From the NCBI GenBank assembly GCA_002104895.1, contig MCFG01000195.1:85001-124743 (forward strand): DNA of 39,743 bases, read 5' to 3'. The notes beneath the pieces were generated by a model. It did not search any database and was not told where the DNA came from. It saw only the letters and a list, made by a program, of their open reading frames with translations. The DNA comes from Anaeromyces robustus (lineage: Eukaryota > Neocallimastigomycota > Neocallimastigomycetes > Neocallimastigales > Neocallimastigaceae). Position numbers and translations under genes: made by a program. Below, in pieces: positions 1 through 9,892 of this stretch (position 1 is the stretch's first letter; every line of letters starts with the position of its first letter).

Positions 1-338
1 TAAGCTTTTTTTTACCTTTCATTTTTTTTGAATTTAATTCCTTTAATTGATTTTGGATATTTTCAATTTTATTATAATATTCTTTTTCAACAACTTTATT
101 TTCATTATTAGTATAATTTAAAAGATCTTTTGAAACATCAACCGAAGCTCTATAAAAAGCGCATTTCAAAAAACCTTCCTGTAGTTGTAAATATTATATT
201 TATTATAATAAATAATAAATAAATAAATAAATAAAAATAACAAAAAAATATATATATATACATATACATAAATATTCCACTAATATTAATATTTTTATAC
301 TTATATATATTAAATATATTTTAAATAAAAAAACTAAA

Positions 339-372
<34 letters not shown>

Positions 373-469
373 CTATATTATAACAGGTCTTTGGACGTTC
401 ACCATACTGAACATTTTCAGTTATGTATGTTGAATAGGAATCTGGAGGTTTAGATAAACTGGCACCCAT
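1..469 (-). CDS. Unknown protein with possible N-myristoylation start; 3' end lies off the window
   Basis: I do not recognise this gene. Exon 1 is 469-374 (32 codons, MGASLSKPPDSYSTYITENV...). The intron is 373-179 (GTATAT...ACAG, phase 0). Exon 2 starts at 178 (EGFLKCAFYRASVDVSKDLL...) and is still open at base 1. The start is the only Met in frame. The Gly after Met and Ser at position 6 fit an N-myristoylation signal (inference). Exon 2 ends in a charged, probably helical stretch (ENKVVEKEYYNKIENIQNQL) followed by Lys-rich sequence. The exon join is supported by frame continuity and by the higher GC of both exons. A second, diverged copy of exon 1 lies in inverted orientation at 1051-1146 and matches this exon over its full length, which supports the ATG and the 5' splice site. 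No function is assigned. Confidence 0.72.
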
Positions 470-550
470 ACGTATAACTTTATTATATATTTTCTTTTTC
501 TTTTTTTTTTTTTTTTTTTTTTTTTATTATTATTGTTTTAATAAAGATAT

Positions 551-602
<52 letters not shown>

Positions 603-726
603 CAATGATAATATCAATAAATTATATTATTATAAGTATTAAGAAAAAAAAAAAAACCTTAATAATATCTAGAAAATAATATTTGTAAATATAACTTTTT
701 TCTTATAAGTTAAACGAAATAAAAAT

Positions 727-758
<32 letters not shown>

Positions 759-1287
759 AAGGCATCTATTAATATACTTAAATATGATAAAGGGTTAGAT
801 AATATTAAATCTTCATTATATAATTATTTTTAATATGAATATAAAAATTAATTATTTCGTTTAACTTATATTAAAAATAATATTTGTAAATATAACTTTA
901 TTCATATATTATTAAGGTTTATTTATTTTTTTTTTTAATGCTTTTAATAACATAATTTATTGATATTATTATTATTAAACATCTTTATATATATATATTT
1001 TCTTTTTCTTTCTATTTTTTTTTTATTATTGTTTTAATAAAGTTATACATATGGGTGCCAATTTATCTAAACCTCCAGATTACTACTCAACATACATAAT
1101 TGAAAATGTTCAGTATGGTGAACCCCAAAAGACATGTTATAATATAGTATAGTTTTTTTTTTTTTAGTTTTTTATTTAAAATATATTTAAAATATATAAG
1201 TATATAAATATTAACATTAGTGGAATTTTAGGTATTTATATATATATATATTTTTTTTGTTGTTATATTTATTTATTTATTTATTAA
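215..1287. repeat. Imperfect palindrome of about 1.07 kb
   Basis: The left arm is roughly 215-720 and the right arm roughly 852-1287, with a 130-bp spacer. The arms carry exon 1 of the left-edge gene, or its copy, plus promoter and part of the intron in opposite orientations. Matching blocks include TTTCGTTTAACTTATA and ATATTATTAAGGTTT near the centre and the two ATG regions. Two blocks inside the arms are in the wrong orientation for a simple palindrome (see findings). Arm ends are approximate because of A/T simple sequence. Confidence 0.75.
1051..1146 (+). pseudogene. Inverted, truncated copy of exon 1 of the left-edge gene
   Basis: This is 32 codons starting MGANLSKPPDYYSTYIIENV and ending with the same TGT-TAT-AAT-ATA before a GTATAG donor. 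It differs from exon 1 of the gene at 469-374 at 8 of 96 bases, and five of the seven altered codons change the amino acid. Upstream sequence (AATAAAGTTATAC before the ATG) and downstream intron sequence to about 1287 are also shared. Beyond that no counterpart of exon 2 is found: the next sequence is unrelated and full of stops. It is most likely a non-functional inverted duplicate. A short peptide could still be expressed if the promoter works. Confidence 0.75.
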
Positions 1288-1414
1288 ATATTGGCATTCT
1301 TAAAAATTTTTTAATATAAATATCGATAAAATAATTTTTGTAATTATTATGTCTATATTTGTATTAAAAAATTTTTAGTATATTGTAATATATAATTTTC
1401 AACAACTTTAATTT

Positions 1415-1505
1415 ACTTTATATTATATTATATTACAATGAACATACATGCTTATATATTAATATATAAGACATATATGTAGTTCATTGTAATATAATAT
1501 AAAGT
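1415..1505. repeat. Hairpin 1: long inverted repeat
   Basis: The left arm is 1415-1442 and the right arm 1483-1505. They pair as ACTTTATATTA...TACAATGAA with TTCATTGTA...AATATAAAGT, the left arm carrying a 5-nt bulge. The sequence between (CTTATATATTAATATATAAG) is itself palindromic, so the whole could fold as one long stem. It directly abuts the second hairpin. Confidence 0.6.
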
Positions 1506-1558
1506 TTAATAGATAATGCAGTTGAACAATTTTCAACTGTATTATCTATTAAACTTTA
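1500..1558. repeat. Hairpin 2: 26-bp stem, 7-nt loop
   Basis: Arms 1500-1525 and 1533-1558 are reverse complements except at one position, where a G faces a T. In RNA of the plus strand that would be a G-U wobble, giving an uninterrupted 26-bp stem with loop ACAATTT. The arm sequence has more G/C than its surroundings, so simple-sequence chance is unlikely. It could be a small-RNA precursor or a relic of a mobile-element end; the sequence does not decide. Confidence 0.6.
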
Positions 1559-1565
1559 TATATTA

Positions 1566-2158
1566 ATTATTAATATGCTTTTCTTTTTTTTTTTTTAAAT
1601 AGGGTTTGACAATTTTTATTAAACAAAAAAAAAAAAAAGTTTTTTTTTTTTTTTTATTATAGAACTATTTTTAATCATTTTTTCCTTTTTTTACTGACAT
1701 TAATATAATTTATCTGATTATTAATATGATTATATATTTATACATATATATTTTTCTTTTACTTAAAAGAAAAATAATAATAAAATAAGTTTATTACATA
1801 ATGTACATAGTTTTTTTTTTTATTTTTTATTATATACAATAATATAAACTAACTAGGTTATATAATAATTTATATTATTTACTGTATTGTAAGTAATATA
1901 TATATAATATAGTATGAAATATTAAAATAATAATAAAAAAAATTCATTACTTTTATTATTATTATAATTTTAATATATATATATATATTACATTTATTAT
2001 CACCAAAGGGCATACAATAAATATATGATAAAACTGTAGCAGCATACAATGACATGTAGAAAATAGACTATTGAAAATGTATACAAATGAATATGTAGGT
2101 CAATATGTAAATATGCAAATATGTAAATATTAATATTTAAATTATTATTAATTTAGTC
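1566..2158. other. Gene-free A/T-rich stretch
   Basis: Mostly A/T simple sequence. The exception is about 1991-2090, which has clearly higher GC and short open stretches interrupted by stops. It could be a decayed coding fragment. No intact gene is seen. Confidence 0.4.
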
Positions 2159-3080
2159 ATTTTAGATTATGTATATATTTATATCATAGCTAATAAATTA
2201 CAATACAGGTATTTATATTTATATTTATATTTATATTTTAGGTATAATTCTTTGTTCGTTAAGTTTAATTTTAGATTATGTAAAAATTTATATACCATAG
2301 CTTATAAATTATAGTACAGGTATTTATACTTTAGAGATAGTTCTTCATTAATTATAATTTAAAGAGTATTTAATAATATAGTATAGTTAATAAGATATTA
2401 TTATATAATTTTATTATGTTTTTTTTTTTAAAAAAAATAAAAATTCTCATATATTTTTATTCTAATATATTATATATATATATTTTTTTTAATTTATAAA
2501 AAAAGAAATAAAAAATAGGTATATTTATTTAATCTATTGCTTTTTATTATAATATTTATTCTAAATTTGAAGATAATCAACTAATTATATATATTTTTAT
2601 TTATTCTAATTTTTTATTGAATCTTTCTAATAAAATAATTAATACAAATCATGAAATTTTTTTTATTAAAAGAATATAAATACGAAGTTTAAAGAAGAAT
2701 TCTCTCTAAAGTATAAAAAGTATAAATAATTGTATTATAATTTATAAGCTATGGTATAAATTTTTATATAATATAATAAAATTAATAAAATAATAAATAT
2801 TATTTATAATTATATCACATTAATTATTCATTAATTATAATTTAATAGAATATTATAATATAGTTTATTTAAGATATTATTATTTAATTTTATTATGTTT
2901 TTTTTTTTTTTTAAAAAAAAATTTAGAATTCACATATATTTTTATTCTAGTATATTGTATTTTTTTTTTTTTTAATTTTATAAAAAAAAGAAATAAAAAA
3001 TAGGTATATTTATTTAATCTATTGCTTTTTTTTATAGTATTTATTATAAATTTGAAGATAATCAACTAATTATATATATT
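2159..3080. repeat. Complex of direct and inverted repeats
   Basis: Unit A (2268-2345, core ACCATAGCTTATAAATTATA) has a diverged direct copy at about 2159-2218 and an inverted copy at 2690-2767. Next to A, a block of about 251 bp (2345-2595) is repeated directly at 2828-3080, sharing for example AATAGGTATATTTATTTAAT and TTTGAAGATAATCAACTAAT. The order is A', A, D1, inverted A, D2. No open frame of substance is present. The repeat is not recognised. Confidence 0.65.
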
Positions 3081-3344
3081 ATTAATTTCATTAAATTTTT
3101 TTTTCAATATTTTAGTGGATAATAATTATTTTAAAGTTTTCAACATAATTATTATTAATTAATTATTTAATTCATTTTTATTTATATATAACTTTTTTTT
3201 TTCTTTTTTAAAGTTGATTCTTATTCTTATTCTTATTTTTTCCTTCAAAGTATCTTTTTTTCATCATAGTATATAAATGTATGACTCATTAAACTTTTCT
3301 AATATTTAAGATATATTTTGATAATAAATATATTATCATACTAG

Positions 3345-3480
3345 TTATTATAATGAAAAAATTGAAAATATTAGTTATTATTATAATGAAAAAATTGAAA
3401 ATATTAGTTATTATTATAATGAAAAAATTGAAAATATTAGTTATTATAATGCAAATATTGGAAATATTGAAAATATAAAT
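3345..3480. repeat. 33-bp tandem repeat, about four units
   Basis: The unit TATTATAATGAAAAAATTGA plus AAATATTAGTTAT recurs in tandem; the first unit is 3 bp shorter and the last is degenerate. The length is a multiple of three, so one frame stays open through all units (YYNEKIENIS...), ending at a TAG near 3501. No ATG or clear splice acceptor precedes it. Confidence 0.6.
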
Positions 3481-3499
3481 AAGAATAAAATAATAATAT

Positions 3500-4977
3500 A
3501 GTAATAATAATAATTAATATAGAAAATATAAATAGAATAAAATAATAATTTCTCAAAAATGTTTTCTTTATGAATATATCACCACCATTTCTAGAATCTT
3601 TTTTTTTTTTTTTCAGTTTATCATTTTTTAAAAATTTCTAAATGATTTCATGAAATATAATAATTAAAGCAATAATAAATTCAATTATTATAAAACCATA
3701 TATAAATTTGAAAATAATGGTATAGCCTTTTTATATATTATTATTATTATTATTCTTAAAAAAAAAAAAATAGTTGTTTTTAGGGTAAAAATATTTATTA
3801 ATAATAATAATAATTGGTAAATGATAAATGATTAAAACTTTAATTATTATTATTTTTTTTAAAAAAAAAAATTTAAAGATTTTATAAATATTAACTTATA
3901 ATATATTATTTTTTATATTAAAATATTAATAATAAAAAATAATAATAATAATTATAATAAAATATTACTAATTATAATAAAAACAATATTTTTTTTTAGT
4001 TCAATAAAAAATTATTCTTAAATTAAAATCGTGACTTATTAAATATTATAAATAAAATCCATTTATTATATGTTAATTGTATTTTATATATATATATTAA
4101 AAAAGATTTTTCTTTAAATTTCTTTATTTATTTATTATTTATTTATTATTTATTAATTAATTATTAATTATTTATTTATTTCCTATTTATTCATTTATTT
4201 ATTAATAATATTAAATATTAAATAATTTTAATATTATTTGTTTTAATATAAAAGCAATTACTAATAATCATTTTATTGTTCAATTTTTATTGGCTTCAAA
4301 ATTATAATAATTTAATATTAAATTGAAATTGTTTAAAAGTATATATAATATAATATAATATATAATAATAAAGTTATTATTATTTTTTTATTTGTAAGTA
4401 CTGTAAAAAAAAAAACAAGAATAAAAATGTTAAATTAATCATTTGAAATAGTTTTTTTTTTTTTTTTCTTTAAAAAATATTAAAAAAACAATAACAACAA
4501 CTATAATAATAATATCTATATTTTGAATAAATAAATGTAAATATTAATATAAATATAATTAATAACAATAACTATAACAACAATAATAATAATAATAAAA
4601 CAACTCCAAAGAAATTATAATATCAAATATTATAATTAATGAATTTTAAAATATTATAATATATTTAATATTTATGATTACTTAATATTGAATTTTTTTT
4701 TTTTTTTAAAAAAAAAAACAATAAATATATAAAACAATAATTATAAAAGCAATTAATCAATTATTCATATTATAATTTTTTTTTTTAACACGCTATTAAT
4801 CCAATAAAATATCTATAATATACATAAGAAAATTTTTCTTTTTTTTTTTTTTTAACCAAAACTTTTTAATTTTTTATTGATAAATCAATTCATTTAAAAT
4901 AAACTAAATATAGTAATATATATATCTATAAATATAAATAAAAATACAACTACAGATAATTTATTAATATTTAAAAT
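3500..4977. other. Gene-free region upstream of the 650-aa gene
   Basis: A/T simple sequence with many T runs and TTA/AAT microsatellites. The last 100 bases, with TATA-like stretches and A-rich sequence before the ATG at 4978, probably hold the promoter of the downstream gene. Nothing else is seen. Confidence 0.5.
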
Positions 4978-6930
4978 ATGACGGATAAATACTATTACAA
5001 TAACTTTGATAATTATGACAATTATGGCTATAACTATATAAAGACTGATAATGTAAATGTAAATGTAAAATCAACGCCATTAACTTTCGGAAAGATAGCT
5101 TTATATGGCGTAGAGATCGTTTTTCTTATTCAACTATTGATGGTTATTTTAAACTATTCAAGAGATTGGAAAAATAAACAATCAAATAACTCCAATTCTG
5201 AATTATCTTCAAATAATGATATCAGTGATAGTAGTCCACTCAATTCTTCTGAAAGTGAATATGAATCTTCTTTAAGTTCTATAAACGAAAAATTAGAATC
5301 TTCTTTAACAATAAAGAAAATTTTAACATTTATATCTGTATTACCATTATCTTCGTTTTATCTTGTGTTAAAACTAAGTTATCATATTATGAAAATTATT
5401 GTATATACCCTTTTTGATTTAGTTATCAATTTTGTTAATTATTGGATATTAAATTTCCCAGAACGTTTTGAAGAAATTATCGTGAATTTCTTTAGTAATT
5501 ATATATTTCGTAGTATTAGTTATATTTCAGAAAAATTTATTATACCAACATTTTCATATCTATTCAACGTAACAAAAAATTATTTAAATGATATTTTTTG
5601 TGAAGAAAATTATGATAAAGCCGTTTATTATATTGGAAGATCAGCAGAATTTACTTATGATAAAGTCATTATACCATGTTCGGAAAAAACAAAAAAATTT
5701 TCAATAAATTTCTTTAATGGTTTATGGAACTTTTTAAAAGAAAGTACTGATAAAATTTATGATTGGGGTCAACTTTTATTAAATACATTAACCCTATTTA
5801 CATTGGACTTTTTCGAAGATGTTCAAGTAGCATGGTCAGGAATACAATGGTTTGGTATAAATATTGCACAACCTGCCGCTTCCTTTTTAGAAGATGTTTT
5901 ATTAACTTTAACCATACGACCATTAGCTTATGCCGTTGCCTTTAGTAAAGTATTATTAGAAAAATTAGTAAAAGCCATTTATAAATTATGTATAGCTTTT
6001 ATTCTTGTTTTACCTTCATTAATAAGCATGGTATCTATTTATACTTATAAAACATTTAATTTGGCATCTGTAAAACATACTATACATGTATGGATGTGTC
6101 GTTGGGTATATTTACCAATATGGTATGTTGTTTATTTCTTAGTGAACTATGGAGAAAAACTTGTTGTTGAATATATACCAACCGCTTATCATGCCTTTTT
6201 AAGATTTGGAAGTTATGTTTTGAGTAAACTTGGTAAATTATTGGAATTAGGATGGACGTATTTAAAAATAGGATCTATCTATGGATTTCAATATACAGAT
6301 AAATTTTTAAAATTTTTAGTAGAATATATACCTTATGCTCATAAAAGATCCATGTCACTTTCAAAGAAAGTATATCATTGGTTAAAAGAAAATGTTTTCC
6401 CATATGTTGATACATTATATTATATGTTTTATGAAATTCCAATGAATATTAGTAAACGTCTTTATATATTTCTTAAAATTTATGTCTATTCAGAAGATAG
6501 TTTTATTGGTAAAAATTCAAGAGTTGTTATGAGAACTTCAAAACATTTAGGAGAAGTTACCTTTTCTCATATGATTCAAATAGGTCAATCTATGAAGACC
6601 TTTACGATGAATATGTTAAAAGTAATAATGCCTCATGTTTTAGAAGTTTCTAAAAAAATAATGAATCTATCCTATGATATAATGGTAAAATTTTTCAATG
6701 TTTTAAAACCTATTTGTCAAAAAGAAATAGAAGTAATAACCTATTGGACAGAAAAGGGATTCCAACAATTAAGTATAGCTATTAAACAATTTTTAAAAGA
6801 ACTTAAATTTAAGATTGATGAAAATACTACATTAATTTATCAAGCTATTGTTAAAGAAAATAAAAAATTACATCAATCTTATGAAAGTAAAAAAGAATTT
6901 AATAAAGAATTCTTAAAAAAGAAAGACTAA
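4978..6930 (+). CDS. 650-aa membrane-associated protein of unknown function
   Basis: This is a single uninterrupted frame with no introns, ending in TAA. I do not recognise the family. Visible parts are: a Tyr/Asn/Asp-rich head (1-30); a strong hydrophobic helix (about 37-60) followed by RDWKNK, which could be a membrane anchor with a positive flank; a Ser/Asn/Glu-rich linker (68-108); then about 520 residues of alternating hydrophobic and amphipathic helices. Further membrane-segment candidates are about 115-155, 335-358 and 372-390. Short motifs recur through the body, notably VEYIP at 397-401 and 448-452, with similar IIP, EIP and IMP turns elsewhere. This suggests degenerate repeats of roughly 50 residues. 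The C-terminus is Lys-rich (KKEFNKEFLKKKD). A role at a membrane or lipid surface is inference only. Confidence 0.9.
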   Translation: MTDKYYYNNFDNYDNYGYNYIKTDNVNVNVKSTPLTFGKIALYGVEIVFLIQLLMVILNYSRDWKNKQSNNSNSELSSNNDISDSSPLNSSESEYESSLSSINEKLESSLTIKKILTFISVLPLSSFYLVLKLSYHIMKIIVYTLFDLVINFVNYWILNFPERFEEIIVNFFSNYIFRSISYISEKFIIPTFSYLFNVTKNYLNDIFCEENYDKAVYYIGRSAEFTYDKVIIPCSEKTKKFSINFFNGLWNFLKESTDKIYDWGQLLLNTLTLFTLDFFEDVQVAWSGIQWFGINIAQPAASFLEDVLLTLTIRPLAYAVAFSKVLLEKLVKAIYKLCIAFILVLPSLISMVSIYTYKTFNLASVKHTIHVWMCRWVYLPIWYVVYFLVNYGEKLVVEYIPTAYHAFLRFGSYVLSKLGKLLELGWTYLKIGSIYGFQYTDKFLKFLVEYIPYAHKRSMSLSKKVYHWLKENVFPYVDTLYYMFYEIPMNISKRLYIFLKIYVYSEDSFIGKNSRVVMRTSKHLGEVTFSHMIQIGQSMKTFTMNMLKVIMPHVLEVSKKIMNLSYDIMVKFFNVLKPICQKEIEVITYWTEKGFQQLSIAIKQFLKELKFKIDENTTLIYQAIVKENKKLHQSYESKKEFNKEFLKKKD

Positions 6931-7324
6931 ATTTCACATTAAAATAATAATATATATTATTTTAAAAATAAAAAAAAAATTAAAAATTAAAAATTAAAAA
7001 TTTAAAATTAAAAATTTAAAAATTAAAATAAAAATTAAAATAAAAATTTAAAAATAAAAATAAAAATAAAAATAATTAATATTATAAATAAAATAAATAA
7101 AATAACTAAGTAAATAAATAAAATAACTAAATAAATAAATAAATAATAAATAAATAAAATATTAATTATTATTATTTTTTTTTTAATATCATTTATTATT
7201 ATTTTTTTTTTTATCCTTATATCCTTATATCATAAATAATACAACAATCAACAATAATTATTATATTCATTATAATATTATTTTTTAATAATATATTATA
7301 ACATTTTAAATTTTATATAAATAT
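6931..7324. other. Downstream A/T-rich region
   Basis: TAAAAATTAAAA-type and (AAAT)n simple sequence following the 650-aa gene; it presumably includes the 3' UTR and polyadenylation site. No gene is seen. Confidence 0.5.
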
Positions 7325-7333
7325 ATATAAATC

Positions 7334-7896
7334 CTGAGTGTAGCATTTCGGCAATGTACATGAAATTTTTTGCATTGACAGGTCCTTTACGCCACATTTC
7401 ATATTTTAAATTTATATAAATATTTTTGACGCCACATTTATATAAAAATTTTTTAAGAGAGTTTATATACTAGTACTTGTATATTAAAACATTTCTTATT
7501 TATTTCATAATTTAAAGAATTATAAATATAAATTTTAAATTTCACTTAATATTTTATTTATTTCATAATTTAAAGAATTATAAATATAAATTTTAAATTT
7601 CACATAATATTTTTTTTATTTCATAATTTAAAGAATTATAAATATAAATTTTAAATTTCACATAATATTTTATTTATTTCATAAGTTAAATAAAAAAAAA
7701 AAAGAAATATTAATAAAAAGAAGATACCACTAATAAATTGGTTTCATAAATCAATAATAAATAAAATATTGATTTTAATAATATAATAAATTTTTTATTT
7801 ATTTATTTTATAAGCCACAATATAATACATTTAAATAATACGTTATTTTAATGCGCGATACATTTACGAAATACATTGCCGAAATGCACACTTCCC
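7334..7896. mobile_element. MITE-like element 1 (563 bp) with terminal inverted repeats
   Basis: The left end reads CTGAGTGTAGCATTTCGGCA. The right end, reverse-complemented, reads GGGAAGTGTGCATTTCGGCA; the two share GCATTTCGGCAATGTA. The element is flanked by a perfect 9-bp direct repeat ATATAAATC (7325-7333 and 7897-7905), as expected for a target-site duplication. There is no coding capacity. The interior has about 3.3 tandem copies of a 58-bp unit (from 7501) and two ACGCCACATTT motifs. A 9-bp duplication with G-rich termini resembles Mutator-type (MULE) non-autonomous elements; that class call is inference. Confidence 0.7.
7501..7690. repeat. 58-bp tandem repeat inside MITE-like element 1
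   Basis: Units start at 7501, 7559, 7617 and a partial one at 7675. Each contains TTTCATAATTTAAAGAATTA and ATTTTAAATTTCAC. Copies are nearly identical, so the expansion is recent or kept homogeneous. Confidence 0.8.
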
Positions 7897-7905
7897 ATAT
7901 AAATC

Positions 7906-9892
7906 AAATAACTAAAAATAAATTACGTATAAATAACATGTATAGTAAATAAAATATAAATAATAATAAATAATTAGTATATTGATTTTATTTGATTTTT
8001 ATTATTAATGAAATTAATAATTAATAATATTTTAAAAATAATATAAAATGAAATAAATAAAAAAATAATAATAAAACAAAGACAAAATAAAAATAAAAAT
8101 AAAAACATAAATAAAACAAAAAAGTATAAAATAAAAATAAAAATAAATATAAATAAATAATAAATAAATAATAATAATAATAAGATATAATAAAAAAAAG
8201 TGATAAGAATGTTATTTGTTTATTAATCAATATAAATTTATATTTAATAATTATAATAATTATAATATTGTTACTAGTTTTCTCTTTTCTTTTCTTTTCT
8301 TTTTTTTTTATTATGTTTTTATTATAAATTATTTACTTTTGTATATTTATTTATTGACTTCACATGTGGATATGTCATATGAATGAATGGAATTCTATCC
8401 TTGTCAAAATAAATTCGACGCTATATGTATTTCTATGAATGGGTTAGTTTAACTCTTAATAACAACTATATAGTGCTAAGTATCAAACTATTGATACCTA
8501 TCTATCATAAAATTATAAATATTTAACATTTACGCTATACAAACATAAAACCTTTTGTATTGTTTAATATATATATAACTTGGCAAAAGAAACAAATTAT
8601 ATATATAACAGAGACTATATACTAACAAAACCTTATTGATCAGGATAAAAATTATTTTTAAAAAACTCATATTTTTGTGATTTGTTATAGTTATGACATT
8701 AATTATTTATAAATATTATATACATAAAATATATAAATAATTATATATATGTATAAAATATAAAAACAAAAAAAAATATTATATATTATTTTATATTAAT
8801 ACTGATACTGATAAATTATATATATTGTTTATAGTTTATATAAATTTACATGTTTAATAATAATAATTAATTTTTTTTCTATATTTATTTTAAAATAAAG
8901 TTTATATATCCATTTTAATTTATTATATTTATTTAATTTACTGCGCTTTTCATTGTTATTTTGACATATATTCATTATTGTAAATTGATTTTTAAATTTG
9001 ATATGAAAAAATTGTTATTTATTATTATCATTATTATTATTATTATTATTATTAGTTGACAATTGACAATTAAATAAGAATTATCGTATTATTATGTATT
9101 ATATTATTTATTATTTATTATTTATTATTTATTATTATTTATTATTAATTATTTGTTGTTTATTAATTATAATAATTATTCTAATGTTTATTAATATTAT
9201 GTAAGTATTATTTTAATTATAATATTTTTAATTATTGTGAAGAACATGTGTATTATTAAGTTATATTATATTATTCTTCAATTTATTTTTAATTAGTTTA
9301 GTTTTATATTTTTTATATTTTTTTAAATATTAATTATTAATTATTATTATTTTTTTATATATATATTAAATAATTTTAAATATTAATATTTTATATATTT
9401 TTTATATTATGATTACATAATATTAATTTACTTTTTAAATTATTTATATTAATTTATTTAAATGATTATAAAAAATCATCAAATTAAGTGGTGACTTTTT
9501 TTATAAATTAAATTTTAAGAAATATTAATTTATTATTAAAAAATTGAAAATGTGAAAAAAAAAAAAAATATATATATATATTAAAGGAAAGTTCAAATTT
9601 TTTAAATTTTTTTTTTTTTTATTTTTTAAATTTTTGTTAAAATAAATTTTACAGACAATTTTTTTTTAAAAAAAAAATTTAATTTATCAAAGAATAATAA
9701 AATAAAAATAAAAAATAAAAAATATAGAACATCTGAAAAAAAAAAAGAATAATATATAATATCATAATATAAAATATACATTATATAAAAGACGACAATT
9801 AATATAAAAATATATATAAAAGACGACAATTAATAATAAAGGACAATAATTAAATATATAAAGTGAATAATATATATATAATAAAAATAAAA
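7906..9892. other. Gene-free region with one compositional island
   Basis: Mostly A/T simple sequence. Bases about 8346-8665 are distinctly less A/T rich and contain short open stretches on both strands, for example minus-strand DKDRIPFIHMTYPHVKSI ending near 8330. They look like a decayed coding sequence. The last 100 bases are presumably the promoter of the phosphatase gene at 9893. Confidence 0.45.

Noticed and set aside
1614-1640. AAATAG followed by GGTTTGACAATTTTTATT as exon 2 of the inverted gene copy
   Set aside because: It has no similarity to the real exon 2 (EGFLKCAFYRAS) and runs into A and T homopolymers.
2880-3065. 61-codon minus-strand frame rich in Lys and Phe
   Set aside because: Lies within the second copy of the direct repeat and reads A/T runs; the first repeat copy does not preserve it.
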